Shown here: positions 37,119 to 49,321 of the stretch, piece by piece | Layout of the letters: each line of letters opens with the position of its first letter | Position numbering within the stretch: the stretch's first letter is position 1 | Source: Pseudorhodobacter turbinis | GTDB taxonomy: Bacteria; Pseudomonadota; Alphaproteobacteria; Rhodobacterales; Rhodobacteraceae | DNA length: 64,000 nt | Direction of reading: 5' to 3' | Assembly: GCF_005234135.1 (NCBI RefSeq) | Contig: NZ_CP039964.1 | Span: 1,178,001-1,242,000 of the forward strand | Position numbers and translations under genes: made by a program | Notes under the pieces: generated by a model | The model's input: only the letters and a program-made list of their open reading frames with translations | Databases searched by the model: none | What the model was told of the DNA's origin: nothing

Positions 37119-37574
37119 ATGATAGCAAAAATTCTCCCCCTCATTCTCATCCTTGTCGGCCTGGGCGCAGGTATCGGTGCAGGCATCGCGCTTCGCCCGG
37201 CAGAGGAACATACCGAAACCGCAGAAACCCCCATAGAGGAGGCCCCGCCGGCAACTGAATTTGCCAAGCTCAACAATCAATTCGTTATCCCTGTTGTCGA
37301 GGACGGGCGGGTCGCTTCCTTGGTTATTATGTCGCTAAGTGTCGAGGTGACCATCGGCGGCACCGAAACCGTATATGTACAAGAACCGAAGCTACGCGAT
37401 GCACTTTTACAAGTGATGTTTGATCATGCAAATGTAGGTGGCTTTAAAGGGGTGTTCACCGACGGTGCCAACCTCACACTCCTGCGCCATGCACTGCTTG
37501 AAGTCGCCCAAAAGGTCCTTGGTGATATTGCACAAGGCATCCTCATCTCAGACATCTCGCGCCAAGACACTTGA
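37119..37574 (+). CDS. fliL: FliL-family flagellar basal-body-associated protein
   Basis: A 151-residue single-pass membrane protein: one N-terminal helix (about 5-25), an acidic linker, then a stomatin-like periplasmic domain ending DIAQGILISDISRQD. FliL surrounds the stator units and affects motor torque. It is the last gene of the flgB operon and converges on ubiB with a 13-bp gap. The N-terminal helix and small size fit the family, though overall similarity is low, as usual for FliL. Confidence 0.8.
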   Translation: MIAKILPLILILVGLGAGIGAGIALRPAEEHTETAETPIEEAPPATEFAKLNNQFVIPVVEDGRVASLVIMSLSVEVTIGGTETVYVQEPKLRDALLQVMFDHANVGGFKGVFTDGANLTLLRHALLEVAQKVLGDIAQGILISDISRQDT

Positions 37575-37587
37575 CGAACAAAACCGC

Positions 37588-39117
37588 TTAAAGGGTCTGG
37601 CCTAAAACGACACCGGACAAAGCAATTACGGCCCCTAGCGCAATCCAGATCAGGGGGTGCAGGGCCGCTTTGTTAACGGGCTCGCCCATCGGACGGTTTT
37701 GGCGCGCCAGCTGGGTTTCCACCAAGCGTGGGAGTTTTGGGCCAAACCGCGCAAGGACCATTGCTGTTTTTTGCAGGTCGCGCAGCAAGGCTTTGGGGCC
37801 AATATTGTCTTTGATGTAGCTTTCCACAACGGGGCGGGCATCCTGCCATATATTGATCTGCGGGTTGAGGCTACGGGCCACACCTTCGACAACAACCATC
37901 GTGCGTTGCAAAAGGATCAACTCTGTTCGGGTCTCCATGCCAAAACGCTCGGTAACCTCAAACAAATATGCCAAAAGCCGTGCCATCGAAATCCGGTTGG
38001 CATCCATACCAAAGATCGGTTCCCCCACGACACGCAATGCACGGGCAAACTCATCTATATCGCGATCGGCGGGCACATAACCTGCTTCAAAATGAACCTC
38101 GGCCACGCGGCGGTAATCACGGCGAATGAAGCCATACAGGATCTCGGCATAGACACGGCGGGTATACTCATCCAACCGCCCCATGATCCCGAAATCATAG
38201 GCAATTATGTTTCCGTTTGCGGCAACCTTCAAATTGCCCTGGTGCATATCCGCATGGAAATAGCCATCGCGCAGCGCATGCTGCAAGAACAACTGTAACA
38301 CCCGAGAGGCAAGAACATTCCGGTCAACACCCGCCGCATCAATCGCGGCATTGTCGGCCATGTTAACGCCTTCTGCCCAATCCATCGTCAGCACAGTCCG
38401 CCCCGAAAGATGCCACACCGGTTTGGGGACTTGAAACCCTTCATCTTTCTCGGTGTTTGCCGCAAATTCACCCGCCGCCGCCGATTCCAGCCTCAGGTCC
38501 AGCTCCCCCTGCACGACGCCGTCAAAATGTTTGACAACCTCCATCGGCCGCAGCCGTCGAGAGGCGGGAGAGAGAAACTCGATTATCCCGGCAGCAAAAT
38601 AGAAGGCATCAATATCCTTGCGAAAAGCCCGCTCAATCCCCGGACGCAAAACCTTGACGGCAACATCCGCCCCCGTGTCCAGCATCCGTGCCCGATGCAC
38701 CTGCGCGATTGATGCCGCGGCAACTGGTTCGGAAAAGGTTGAAAAAACCTGATCAACCGGCACCCCCAGTTCCGCCGCGACCATCTCTTTGGCGACGGAC
38801 AAAGGAAAGGGTGGCAGTTTGTCTTGCAGGTATTGCAATTGCAGCGCCAGATCATCGCCCACAACATCGGGACGGGTGCTAAGGATTTGGCCAAACTTGA
38901 TATAGGCAGGCCCCAATGCCGTCAGGGCGCGGGTGGCGGGCGGCAATGCGGGATCTCCCTTCAAGCCCAACCATTTAAAGGGCCAGCCCAACACGCGCGC
39001 AACAAAACGCAGGCGCGGCGGGGCATCAAGCGCCTCCAGCAAAAGGTTTATCGCCCCTGTCCGCTCAAAGGTCGCAAGCGTGCGAACCAAGCGAATAATA
39101 TTATGTGGCCCACGCAT
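37588..39117 (-). CDS. ubiB: Ubiquinone biosynthesis atypical kinase UbiB
   Basis: A 509-residue ABC1/ADCK/UbiB protein. It has the KxGQ motif (YIKFGQILSTRPDVVG), the ATP-site lysine in DVAVKVLRPGIERAF and the catalytic loop HADMHQGNLKVAANG with metal ligand DFGIMGRLDEYTR. Two C-terminal membrane helices are present. UbiB is needed for ubiquinone hydroxylation and lipid handling, not itself a hydroxylase. It follows ubiE by 12 bp in one leftward unit. Confidence 0.95.
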   Translation of the reverse strand: MRGPHNIIRLVRTLATFERTGAINLLLEALDAPPRLRFVARVLGWPFKWLGLKGDPALPPATRALTALGPAYIKFGQILSTRPDVVGDDLALQLQYLQDKLPPFPLSVAKEMVAAELGVPVDQVFSTFSEPVAAASIAQVHRARMLDTGADVAVKVLRPGIERAFRKDIDAFYFAAGIIEFLSPASRRLRPMEVVKHFDGVVQGELDLRLESAAAGEFAANTEKDEGFQVPKPVWHLSGRTVLTMDWAEGVNMADNAAIDAAGVDRNVLASRVLQLFLQHALRDGYFHADMHQGNLKVAANGNIIAYDFGIMGRLDEYTRRVYAEILYGFIRRDYRRVAEVHFEAGYVPADRDIDEFARALRVVGEPIFGMDANRISMARLLAYLFEVTERFGMETRTELILLQRTMVVVEGVARSLNPQINIWQDARPVVESYIKDNIGPKALLRDLQKTAMVLARFGPKLPRLVETQLARQNRPMGEPVNKAALHPLIWIALGAVIALSGVVLGQTL

Positions 39118-39129
39118 CTACAACACCCC

Positions 39130-39882
39130 TTACAGCTTCCAGCCCGAATGTAGCGCAGCCACGCCCATCGTCAGATTACGGTATTTCACCTGATCAAAGC
39201 CCGCATCCCGGATCATCGTCGCGAATGCTTCTTGATCCGGAAACTTACGAATGCTTTCAACAAGATACTGATAGCTGTCACGGTCATTTGCGATCACCTG
39301 ACCCATCACGGGAATCACATTGAACGAATAGAGGTCATAGGCTTTTTGCATAGCCGGATTGGGCAATTGGCTGAATTCCAGCACCATCAAACGCCCGCCG
39401 GGACGCAGCACACGGTAGGCCTCTGCCAGCGCATCACCGATACGGGTCACGTTCCGAATTCCGAAAGAGATCGTGTAGACGTCGAAACTGTTGTCGGCAA
39501 AGGGCAGCGCCATCGCATCACCGACAACCCAATCCAAGGCATCGGCCATACTGGTAGCGTCGGCCCGTTGCCGTCCCTCCACCAGCATGCTTTCGGTCAT
39601 ATCGCAAACCGTCGCATGTGCCCCCGGCGCGCGTTTCAGAAACCGGAACGACACATCCCCCGTCCCGCCTGCAACGTCCAGCAGTTTTTGGCCGGGGCGC
39701 GGGGCCAGCCAATCCATCATCGCATCCTTCCAGATACGGTGGATGCCAAAGGACATCGCGTCATTCATCACGTCGTATTTGCTGGCAACCTTGGTAAAGA
39801 CGCCATGCACCATACCGGCCTTTGCGCCCTCATCCACGGTTTGAAAGCCGAAGTGGGTGGTCTTATCGTCAGTCTCGGTCAT
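39130..39882 (-). CDS. ubiE: Ubiquinone/menaquinone C-methyltransferase UbiE
   Basis: A 250-residue SAM methyltransferase for the C-methylation step of ubiquinone synthesis. The UbiE signature is [23 protein letters not shown] motif [16 protein letters not shown] and [20 protein letters not shown] are also present. It sits directly upstream of ubiB, and is divergent from fpg, the order shared by many Rhodobacteraceae. Confidence 0.96.
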   Translation of the reverse strand: MTETDDKTTHFGFQTVDEGAKAGMVHGVFTKVASKYDVMNDAMSFGIHRIWKDAMMDWLAPRPGQKLLDVAGGTGDVSFRFLKRAPGAHATVCDMTESMLVEGRQRADATSMADALDWVVGDAMALPFADNSFDVYTISFGIRNVTRIGDALAEAYRVLRPGGRLMVLEFSQLPNPAMQKAYDLYSFNVIPVMGQVIANDRDSYQYLVESIRKFPDQEAFATMIRDAGFDQVKYRNLTMGVAALHSGWKL

Positions 39883-39975
39883 GGTCCTGATACTCTTGCG
39901 TTTGGTCGCTCACCGCTCTTTATAGGGGGATGGCGCGGCGCTGCAATGCGCCCATCTGTCCGAAAGGCGTCCCAT

Positions 39976-40827
39976 ATGCCCGAACTGCCCGAAGTTGAAA
40001 CCGTCCGGCGGGGGCTGGAACCCGTAATGACCGGCCAAACCATCACAACCGCAGCCGTCAACCGGCCCGATCTGCGCTGGCCTTTTCCGCCACGAATGGC
40101 CGAGCGGTTAACGGGCGCACAGGTCTTGGGCCTGCGCCGCCGGTCGAAATACATTCTGGCCGATCTTTCGACGGGGGAATCACTGCTGATCCATCTGGGA
40201 ATGTCGGGGCGCATCCTGATTTCGGGCGCGATGCAGGGGGATTTTTACCATGACCACCCTGCCCCCGCAAAACATGACCATGTTGTCATGACGCTCGGCA
40301 ACGGTGCGCGGATTACCTTTAACGATGCACGCCGTTTTGGCGCGATGGACCTGCTGGACACGGCGCTGGGGGATGACCACCCCTTGCTTGCCAAGATCGG
40401 GCCTGAGCCCTTTGGCAACAGCTTCAACGAAACCTATCTGACAGAACGACTGAAAGGCCGCGCCACCCCGATAAAATCGGCACTTCTGGATCAACAGACC
40501 GTCGCCGGTTTGGGAAATATCTATGTCTGTGAGGTGCTTTACCGCGCGGGGTTGCACCCTGCCCGCCCTGCCGGCGAGCTGCCGCAAAAGGTTGTGGCGG
40601 GTCTTGTCCCCCTCATCCAAGAGGTCTTGGCCGAGGCGATTGAGGCGGGCGGATCCTCCTTGCGCGACTATCGGCAGGCAGATGGCGAATTGGGCTATTT
40701 CCAGCATCGTTTCCGAACTTATGGCCGCGAGGGCGAACCCTGCACCACGCCCGGCTGCACCGCCACCATCGGGCGTATTGTGCAATCGGGGCGTTCCTCC
40801 TTCTTCTGCCCTGCCTGCCAGAGATGA
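39976..40827 (+). CDS. mutM: Formamidopyrimidine-DNA glycosylase (Fpg/MutM)
   Basis: A 283-residue DNA repair enzyme that removes 8-oxoguanine. The catalytic N-terminus [16 protein letters not shown] supplies the active-site Pro2/Glu3, and the C-terminal zinc finger has its four cysteines (CTTPGC, then FFCPAC). Both ends are needed and present. The frame is open far upstream to 39232, but that part is the antisense of ubiE. The start is ATG 39976. Confidence 0.96.
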   Translation: MPELPEVETVRRGLEPVMTGQTITTAAVNRPDLRWPFPPRMAERLTGAQVLGLRRRSKYILADLSTGESLLIHLGMSGRILISGAMQGDFYHDHPAPAKHDHVVMTLGNGARITFNDARRFGAMDLLDTALGDDHPLLAKIGPEPFGNSFNETYLTERLKGRATPIKSALLDQQTVAGLGNIYVCEVLYRAGLHPARPAGELPQKVVAGLVPLIQEVLAEAIEAGGSSLRDYRQADGELGYFQHRFRTYGREGEPCTTPGCTATIGRIVQSGRSSFFCPACQR

Positions 40828-40889
40828 CTTGATCCTGCCCGCCGGCCTGTTAGAGAGTCGCGTTCAAGAACAAGCCAAAGGAAACTCAG

Positions 40890-41666
40890 ATGGCCTATGA
40901 AACGCTGATCGTTGAGATCGAGGATTATGTCGCGCTGATTCGCCTCAATCGGCCCGAGGCGCTGAATGCCCTCAACTCCAAGATGCTGACAGAGCTTGCG
41001 ACAGTACTGCAAGCCGCAGACGCCAACGACAAAGTGCGCTGCATGATCATCACCGGATCGGAAAAGGCATTTGCCGCCGGTGCAGACATCAAGGAAATGG
41101 CCGGACAAAGCTTTGTCGACGTGTATTCCAAGAACCTTTTTGGCGGAATCAGCGACACGATCCTGGAGATTCGCAAGCCAATCATCGCCGCTGTATCGGG
41201 CTATGCCTTGGGTGGCGGCTGCGAATTGGCGATGGCCTGTGACTTCATCATCGCCTCCGACACGGCGAAATTCGGACAGCCAGAGATCAACCTCGGCGTT
41301 ATTGCCGGTTTCGGCGGCAGCCAGCGCCTGACCCGTTTTGTGGGCAAATCCAAATCCATGGAAATGCATCTGACGGGCCGCAACATGGACGCCGCCGAGG
41401 CAGAGCGCAGCGGCCTTGTATCGCGTGTTGTGCCGGCAAAGAGCCTGATCGAAGAGGCGAAAAAAGCCGCGACCAAGATCACCGAGAAATCGATGATCTC
41501 GGTCTCTGCTGCCAAGGAAGCGGTAAACCGCAGCTACGAATCCACGCTGCGCGAAGGGTTGCTGTTTGAACGCCGTCTGTTCCATTCGCTGTTCGCGACC
41601 GAGGACCAGAAAGAGGGCATGGCCGCCTTCCTTGAAAAGCGCACCCCGCAGTTTCGCGATAAATAG
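40890..41666 (+). CDS. Enoyl-CoA hydratase
   Basis: A 258-residue crotonase-family enzyme. The oxyanion loop [11 protein letters not shown], the segment [17 protein letters not shown] and the region [19 protein letters not shown] with the two catalytic glutamates (in GGGCE and PEINLG) are all present. This matches short-chain enoyl-CoA hydratase of fatty-acid beta-oxidation. AAAGGAAAC precedes the ATG. Its place between fpg and rpsT is common in roseobacters. Confidence 0.93.
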   Translation: MAYETLIVEIEDYVALIRLNRPEALNALNSKMLTELATVLQAADANDKVRCMIITGSEKAFAAGADIKEMAGQSFVDVYSKNLFGGISDTILEIRKPIIAAVSGYALGGGCELAMACDFIIASDTAKFGQPEINLGVIAGFGGSQRLTRFVGKSKSMEMHLTGRNMDAAEAERSGLVSRVVPAKSLIEEAKKAATKITEKSMISVSAAKEAVNRSYESTLREGLLFERRLFHSLFATEDQKEGMAAFLEKRTPQFRDK

Positions 41667-41829
41667 CGAATAGCCCTTCCCTAACACAGGTTCTTGCCTT
41701 ATACGCGGCAGTTGAAATGCGCGTGGGCCCGCTTAAGGCAAGAATCATTTCCGCTGATATGGGCGGAAGGTCTGGGGCTATTGTGCATCGCAAATCATAA
41801 TCGAACCAGACGAATAGGAATTCTATCCC

Positions 41830-42105
41830 ATGGCAAATACGTCCCAGTCCAAAAAACGCGCACGCCAAGCTGATGCACGTCATGACATCAACAAGGCACG
41901 CCGCTCGCGCATCCGTACGTTCCTGCGCAAGGTCGAAGAGGCAATTACCGCCGGAGATCATGCCGTTGCAGTCGAAGCTCTTCGTCTCGCACAGCCGGAA
42001 CTGGCACGGGGCGTAACCAAAGGCGTTCTGCACAAGAACACCGTTTCGCGCAAAATCTCGCGCTTGGCATCGCGCGTCAAAGCGCTAGATAAAACTGCGG
42101 CATAA
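41830..42105 (+). CDS. rpsT: 30S ribosomal protein S20
   Basis: A 91-residue basic helical protein with the S20 pattern [19 protein letters not shown] and the C-terminal [21 protein letters not shown]20 binds 16S rRNA early in 30S assembly. It has its own terminator downstream and lies upstream of dnaA, the usual order in Rhodobacteraceae. Confidence 0.96.
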   Translation: MANTSQSKKRARQADARHDINKARRSRIRTFLRKVEEAITAGDHAVAVEALRLAQPELARGVTKGVLHKNTVSRKISRLASRVKALDKTAA

Positions 42106-42165
42106 CGCCCGGAGATTCGGGGGACGGCGAAGGGTTTTTCGCCTAACGCCCTGCAAAGGTTAACG

Positions 42166-42192
42166 AAAGGCGCATCCCCGATGCGCCTTTTT
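42166..42192 (+). terminator. Rho-independent terminator after rpsT
   Basis: A perfect 11-bp stem (42166-42176 with 42180-42190) with a CCC loop ends in a run of five T residues (42188-42192, partly in the stem). It is about 60 bases after the rpsT stop and separates rpsT from the dnaA leader. Confidence 0.9.
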
Positions 42193-42620
42193 GCATTTTC
42201 AGACACAGAGAAGTAACCGATCGTGGCCTATTTGCCGAGGCTCCTAGATTCGCTCAGACCTTTTCTCTGTCAACAGCGAAGATCGGTTGCCCCCCACCCT
42301 AACAGGTTGGTAACTTCATCAAGCGATTCACTTCGTCCTGGGGGACAAGATGTGACCGCGTTCAAAAAGGGTCAGGCTGCTTTGCTCCACATATCTTGTG
42401 GTGCCTTTTCCTACGAACGGGTTTGCTCGATTGCGGTATTTGCACAGGCTGCAAGTATCGTCACTTGAGATATCAACCGATACAGCGCTGCTGTACCGGA
42501 TGGTTTCTTTCGTCCCAAAATTTTGTGGCCCTTAGCCATGGAATCAGTCCAGCACAAGTTTGTCGCATCAAGGCCCCGTCACGGGACGGGGCATGGGGAA
42601 GCCGTGGAACAGGTAGTGCA
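42193..42620 (+). promoter_or_regulatory. Long leader region of dnaA with a GC hairpin
   Basis: This 428-bp space has no convincing gene and no TTATCCACA-type DnaA box that I could find, so I do not call an origin here. An 8-bp perfect hairpin (42573-42580 with 42585-42592, 4-base loop) lies 28 bases before the dnaA ATG and could shape translation. The dnaA promoter must be in here, but no pair stands out. An upstream in-frame extension from 42396 looks non-coding. Confidence 0.5.
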
Positions 42621-43958
42621 ATGACGAACGAAGGCTGGGCAGATATCCGCGAAAACTTGCGTACGCGGGTTGGCAAAGACAACTACATTACTTGGATTGA
42701 GCCGCTGAAGCTTTCTGCGCTGGACGATGGGGTTGCCAGCTTTGCCGTTCCCACGACGTTCTTTGGCGACTGGGTGTCGCGCAATTTTGCCGATCAGATT
42801 CTGCACCAACTCCACCGCTCCGGCGCTGCGGTTGAGCGTGTCGAATTCGTGCTGGAACGCAACGCCCCCGCCCTGCCTAAAGCCGCTGCGCGCAAACGCG
42901 CCCCCGAAGAAAAAGAAGTGCCCGGTGCGCCGCTCGATGGCCGCTTTACCTTTGACAGTTTCGTCGTCGGCAAACCGAATGAGCTGGCCCATGCCGCCGC
43001 ACGCCGCGTGGCCGAGGGCGGCCCCGTCACCTTCAATCCACTGTTTCTTTATGGTGGCGTCGGCCTTGGCAAAACCCACCTGATGCACGCCGTCGCCCAT
43101 GAGCTACAGCTTCGCCAGCCCGACCTGCGCGTGCTTTATCTGTCTGCCGAACAATTCATGTACCGTTTTGTGCAGGCCTTGCGCGAACGTCAGGTCATGG
43201 ACTTCAAAGAGCTGTTCCGCTCGGTCGATGTCTTGATGGTCGATGATGTGCAGTTCATCGCGGGCAAGGAAAGCACCCAAGAAGAATTTTTCCACACCTT
43301 CAACGCGCTGGTTGATCAGAACAAACAGATCATCATCTCTGCCGACCGCGCCCCCGGTGAAATCAAGGGTCTGGAAGAGCGGATCAAATCCCGCCTGCAA
43401 TGCGGCCTTGTGGTTGACCTGCACCCGACCGATTATGAATTGCGCCTTGGCATCCTGCAGCAAAAGGCCGAGTTTTATCACACCCAATACCGCGATCTGG
43501 TGATTGCCCCCGGCGTGCTGGAATTTCTGGCCCACCGCATCTCGACCAACGTGCGCGTGCTTGAAGGCGCTTTGACCCGTCTGTTTGCTTTTGCCAGCCT
43601 CGTTGGCCGCGAAATCACGCTGGAACTGACCCAAGATTGCCTTGCCGACATCCTGCGCGCCTCTGACCGCAAGGTCACGATTGAGGAAATCCAGCGCAAA
43701 GTGGCAGAGCATTTCAACATTCGCCTGTCAGATATGATCGGGCCAAAGCGGGTGCGCACCATCGCCCGCCCCCGCCAGATCGCCATGTATCTTTCCAAGC
43801 AATTGACTAGCCGCAGCCTGCCCGACATTGGCCGCCGCTTTGGCGGGCGCGACCATACAACCATCATGCATGGCGTCAGAAAAATCGAAGAGCTGATGAC
43901 AGCCGACAGCCAGCTTTCGGATGATCTGCAGATGCTCAAGCGGTTGCTGCAAGGCTAA
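42621..43958 (+). CDS. dnaA: Chromosomal replication initiator protein DnaA
   Basis: A 445-residue AAA+ initiator. Domain I starts WADIRENLRTRVGKDNYITW. Walker A is GGVGLGKTH, Walker B VLMVDDVQFIAGKE, and the box-binding domain IV has the signature GGRDHTTIMHGVRKIEEL. DnaA-ATP melts the origin. ATG 42621 gives the normal N-terminus; its ribosome site is weak (GGAACAGGTAGTGCA), which may keep expression low. It is followed by dnaN, recF and gyrB. Confidence 0.97.
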   Translation: MTNEGWADIRENLRTRVGKDNYITWIEPLKLSALDDGVASFAVPTTFFGDWVSRNFADQILHQLHRSGAAVERVEFVLERNAPALPKAAARKRAPEEKEVPGAPLDGRFTFDSFVVGKPNELAHAAARRVAEGGPVTFNPLFLYGGVGLGKTHLMHAVAHELQLRQPDLRVLYLSAEQFMYRFVQALRERQVMDFKELFRSVDVLMVDDVQFIAGKESTQEEFFHTFNALVDQNKQIIISADRAPGEIKGLEERIKSRLQCGLVVDLHPTDYELRLGILQQKAEFYHTQYRDLVIAPGVLEFLAHRISTNVRVLEGALTRLFAFASLVGREITLELTQDCLADILRASDRKVTIEEIQRKVAEHFNIRLSDMIGPKRVRTIARPRQIAMYLSKQLTSRSLPDIGRRFGGRDHTTIMHGVRKIEELMTADSQLSDDLQMLKRLLQG

Positions 43959-43972
43959 CGGCGGCACCAAAG

Positions 43973-44030
43973 CCACAAGGGCTGAAATTTCAGCCTTGAA
44001 AACAAGCTTATGGCGTCTTACCCCTTGTGG
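43973..44030. repeat. Nested inverted repeats in the dnaA-dnaN spacer
   Basis: A 9-bp inverted repeat (43973-43981 with 44022-44030) encloses a perfect 16-bp palindrome GGCTGAAATTTCAGCC (43980-43995) that shares two bases with the left arm. The palindrome alone can form a cruciform or be a binding site. No T run follows, so it is not a standard terminator. Confidence 0.6.
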
Positions 44031-44118
44031 GGCGCATTAAATCCGCTAACTTCGGCCCTCCCTACGGTATAGCCGTGGCGGGTATACAGCCAGCAGCAAG
44101 ACGGGCAAAGGACGGAAC

Positions 44119-45237
44119 ATGAAGATCAGCATCGAACGCGGCACGCTTCTTAAGGCGGTCAGTCAGGCCCAATCCGTGGTTGAGCGGCGCAATACGATCC
44201 CGATCCTTGCCAACGTATTGATTGAGGCCGAGGGCGATACCGTCTCTTTCCGCGCCACCGATCTTGATATCGAGGTGGTTGATCGCACGGCAGCCGTGGT
44301 TGAACGTCCCGGTGCCACCACGGTTTCGGCCGTAATGCTGCACGAGATTGTTCGCAAACTGCCCGATGGGGCCTTGGTCAACTTGTCCGAAGATGCCGCC
44401 TCTGGTCGGTTGACGGTGACGGCGGGGCGGTCGAACTTTAACCTTGCGACCCTGCCCAAAGAAGATTTCCCCGTCATGGCCAATTCGGCCTATTCGTCAA
44501 ACTTCTCGGCCAAGGCGCCAGTCTTGCGCCGCCTGTTCGACAAGGCCAAATTTGCGATCTCGACAGAAGAAACCCGCTATTACCTCAACGGTGTCTATAT
44601 GCACACCGCCACCTCCGAGGATGGGCCTGTTCTGCGCTGTGTCGCCACCGACGGCCACCGTCTTGCACGCATTGATGCCCCTTTGCCCGAGAATGCCAGC
44701 GATATGCCCGGCGTTATCATCCCGCGTAAAACCGTGAACGAGCTGCGCAAGCTGCTGGATGATGATGATGCAATCATCGCGGTCTCGGTCTCGGAAACCA
44801 AGGTGCGCTTTGCGACGGATGTGATCTCACTGACCTCCAAGGTCATTGATGGCACCTTCCCCGATTACACCCGCGTCATTCCAACCGGCAACACCAAGCG
44901 ATTGGAAGTTGATGCCGCTGAGTTCGCCAAGGCGGTGGACCGTGTGGCCACGGTTTCATCGGAACGGTCCCGTGCGGTCAAACTGTCGCTGGATGAGGAT
45001 CGCTTGGTCCTTTCGGTCAACGCCCCCGATTCCGGCGCGGCCGAAGAAGAGCTGGCCGTGGCTTACGGTGATGAGCGGCTGGAAATTGGCTTCAACGCCA
45101 AGTACCTGCTGGAAATCGCCAGTCAGGTTGACCGTGAAAACGCGGTCTTCATGTTCAACTCATCGGGCGATCCGACCTTGATGCGTGAGGGGAATGACAC
45201 CTCTGCCATCTATGTCGTGATGCCGATGCGCGTTTAA
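44119..45237 (+). CDS. dnaN: DNA polymerase III sliding clamp, beta subunit
   Basis: A 372-residue ring-forming clamp with three tandem topologically equal domains. It has the family start MKISIERGTLLKAVSQAQSV and the C-terminal end GDPTLMREGNDTSAIYVVMP. It tethers polymerases to DNA. It lies 160 bp after dnaA and 32 bp before recF. Confidence 0.97.
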   Translation: MKISIERGTLLKAVSQAQSVVERRNTIPILANVLIEAEGDTVSFRATDLDIEVVDRTAAVVERPGATTVSAVMLHEIVRKLPDGALVNLSEDAASGRLTVTAGRSNFNLATLPKEDFPVMANSAYSSNFSAKAPVLRRLFDKAKFAISTEETRYYLNGVYMHTATSEDGPVLRCVATDGHRLARIDAPLPENASDMPGVIIPRKTVNELRKLLDDDDAIIAVSVSETKVRFATDVISLTSKVIDGTFPDYTRVIPTGNTKRLEVDAAEFAKAVDRVATVSSERSRAVKLSLDEDRLVLSVNAPDSGAAEEELAVAYGDERLEIGFNAKYLLEIASQVDRENAVFMFNSSGDPTLMREGNDTSAIYVVMPMRV

Positions 45238-45269
45238 GACGCGCCAACCCATTGAAGTGAAGGGCAGGA

Positions 45270-46364
45270 ATGTCGGGACTTGTGATCACCGATCTTGCCC
45301 TTTCGCATTTCCGCAGCCACCGCGCGGTGCGGATCGGCTTTGACGGGCGGCCTGTGGCCCTGATCGGTGCCAATGGGGCCGGAAAAACCAATCTGATAGA
45401 GGCTATCTCATTGTTCTCTCCCGGTCGCGGATTTCGCCGCGCCACGGTTGAGGAGTTTGCCCGCAAGCCCGAAGCCTTGGGCTGGAAAATCTCTGCCGAT
45501 CTGCGCGGCTTGGACAGCGCGCATGAGGTCGAAACCTGGGCAGAGCCGGGGCAGCCACGACAGGTTCGCATTGACGGCAAATCTGCCACGCAGGTAGCCC
45601 TCGCCCGTCTCACCCGGATTTTGTGGCTGGTGCCCGCAATGGACCGTCTGTGGATCGAGGCCGCCGAGGGCCGCAGGCGGTTTTTGGACCGCATGACCCT
45701 TAGCTTTGCCCCCGATCATGCCGAGGCGGTTTTGGGCTATGAAAAAGCAATGCGCGACCGCAACCGACTTTTGAAAGATCAAGTGCAGGACGCCCATTGG
45801 TACAGGGCGCTTGAGGCGCGGATGGTCGAAACCGCCATGATGATAGAAACCAACCGAGCGGATACGCTGGCACGGCTTGCCCATGCCCAAGCGGGGGCGG
45901 ATACGAGTTTCCCAAGTGCCACCCTTGCGCTGACAACGCCCGAACCGGTTGACGATCTGGCAACCGCGCTTGCGCAAGGGCGGCGGCGGGATATGGCGGC
46001 CGGTCGCACGCTGGTCGGGCCGCACCGCGCCGATCTTGCGGCCGTTTTTACCGACAAGGGCGTCGCGGCCGATCAATGTTCCACCGGTGAACAAAAAGCC
46101 CTGTTGATCAGCCTGATCCTTGCCAACGCCCGCGCCTTGGCTGCGGATATGGGCGCGGCCCCGATCTTGTTGCTGGATGAGGTGGCCGCCCATCTCGACA
46201 GCCAGCGCCGTGCCGCCCTTTATGACGAGCTTTGCGCCCTTGGTGCGCAGGCGATCATGACGGGCACCGAAGCTGCATTGTTTGACAGCCTCGGGCCACG
46301 CGCCCAAGCTTTCGTCATATCCGAAACATCCCGCGAATCCGTGGTAGAGGAGATCTCCCTATGA
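45270..46364 (+). CDS. recF: DNA replication and repair protein RecF
   Basis: A 364-residue SMC-like ATPase. Walker A GANGAGKTN, the signature-type STGEQKALLISLILAN and Walker B ILLLDEVAAHLD are all present. RecF loads RecA at gaps with RecO and RecR. Its stop overlaps the next gene by ATGA. Confidence 0.95.
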   Translation: MSGLVITDLALSHFRSHRAVRIGFDGRPVALIGANGAGKTNLIEAISLFSPGRGFRRATVEEFARKPEALGWKISADLRGLDSAHEVETWAEPGQPRQVRIDGKSATQVALARLTRILWLVPAMDRLWIEAAEGRRRFLDRMTLSFAPDHAEAVLGYEKAMRDRNRLLKDQVQDAHWYRALEARMVETAMMIETNRADTLARLAHAQAGADTSFPSATLALTTPEPVDDLATALAQGRRRDMAAGRTLVGPHRADLAAVFTDKGVAADQCSTGEQKALLISLILANARALAADMGAAPILLLDEVAAHLDSQRRAALYDELCALGAQAIMTGTEAALFDSLGPRAQAFVISETSRESVVEEISL

Positions 46365-46795
46365 CCCCGCAACGTGTTACCTTGATCACCCTCGGCGTGG
46401 CCGATCTGGCGGCATCACGGGCCTTTTACGCGCGTCTTAGCTGGCAAGAGCATGGCGAAAGTCAGGGAACGGTAGTATTTTTCCAGCTTCACGGCGTGGT
46501 ACTGGGCCTGTTTCCGCTGAAAGAGCTGGCCAAGGACCAAGGGCGGCCCGATGCGGCTCTGGGCGTGGGGGCCACAACACTGGCCCAGAACTTCGCCACC
46601 GAGGCCGAGGTCGACGAGGCCTTTAACGCAGCCCTAGCCGCTGGCGGCACCGCGCTCAAGGCCCCCGAGAAAGTCTTTTGGGGCGGCTATTCCGGCTATT
46701 GGGCGGACCCCGACGGGCACGTCTGGGAGGTTGCAATGAACCCCTTCTGGACGCTTGCCGCGGACGGCAGCCTGACTTTGCCAACCGACAGCTAA
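46361..46795 (+). CDS. VOC-family (glyoxalase/bleomycin-resistance fold) protein
   Basis: A 144-residue protein with the two beta-alpha-beta-beta-beta modules of the vicinal-oxygen-chelate fold (VTLITLGVADLAASRAFYAR and the C-terminal GGYSGYWADPDGHVWEVAMN). The family includes lyases, dioxygenases and antibiotic-binding proteins, so the reaction cannot be named. The glutamate in WEVAMNP is a likely metal ligand. It is coupled to recF by an ATGA overlap, which is co-transcription rather than evidence of a repair role. Confidence 0.87.
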   Translation: MTPQRVTLITLGVADLAASRAFYARLSWQEHGESQGTVVFFQLHGVVLGLFPLKELAKDQGRPDAALGVGATTLAQNFATEAEVDEAFNAALAAGGTALKAPEKVFWGGYSGYWADPDGHVWEVAMNPFWTLAADGSLTLPTDS

Positions 46796-46811
46796 ATCTT
46801 GTGTCTAGGGC

Positions 46812-46840
46812 GTGACAATCCGGGACAAAACCCCTATAAA
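46812..46840 (+). promoter_or_regulatory. Candidate gyrB promoter
   Basis: GTGACA (46812-46817) and TATAAA (46835-46840) are separated by 17 bases and lie about 27 bases before the ATG. The -10 is also in a small inverted repeat (AACCC ... GGGTT). A GGAAA ribosome site follows. It is a pattern match only. Confidence 0.45.
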
Positions 46841-46849
46841 AAGGGTTAG

Positions 46850-49321
<2,472 letters not shown>

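Noticed and set aside
39232..39975. Long upstream extension of the fpg reading frame
   Set aside because: It is the antisense of ubiE, and Fpg requires a proline directly after the starting methionine, which only ATG 39976 gives.
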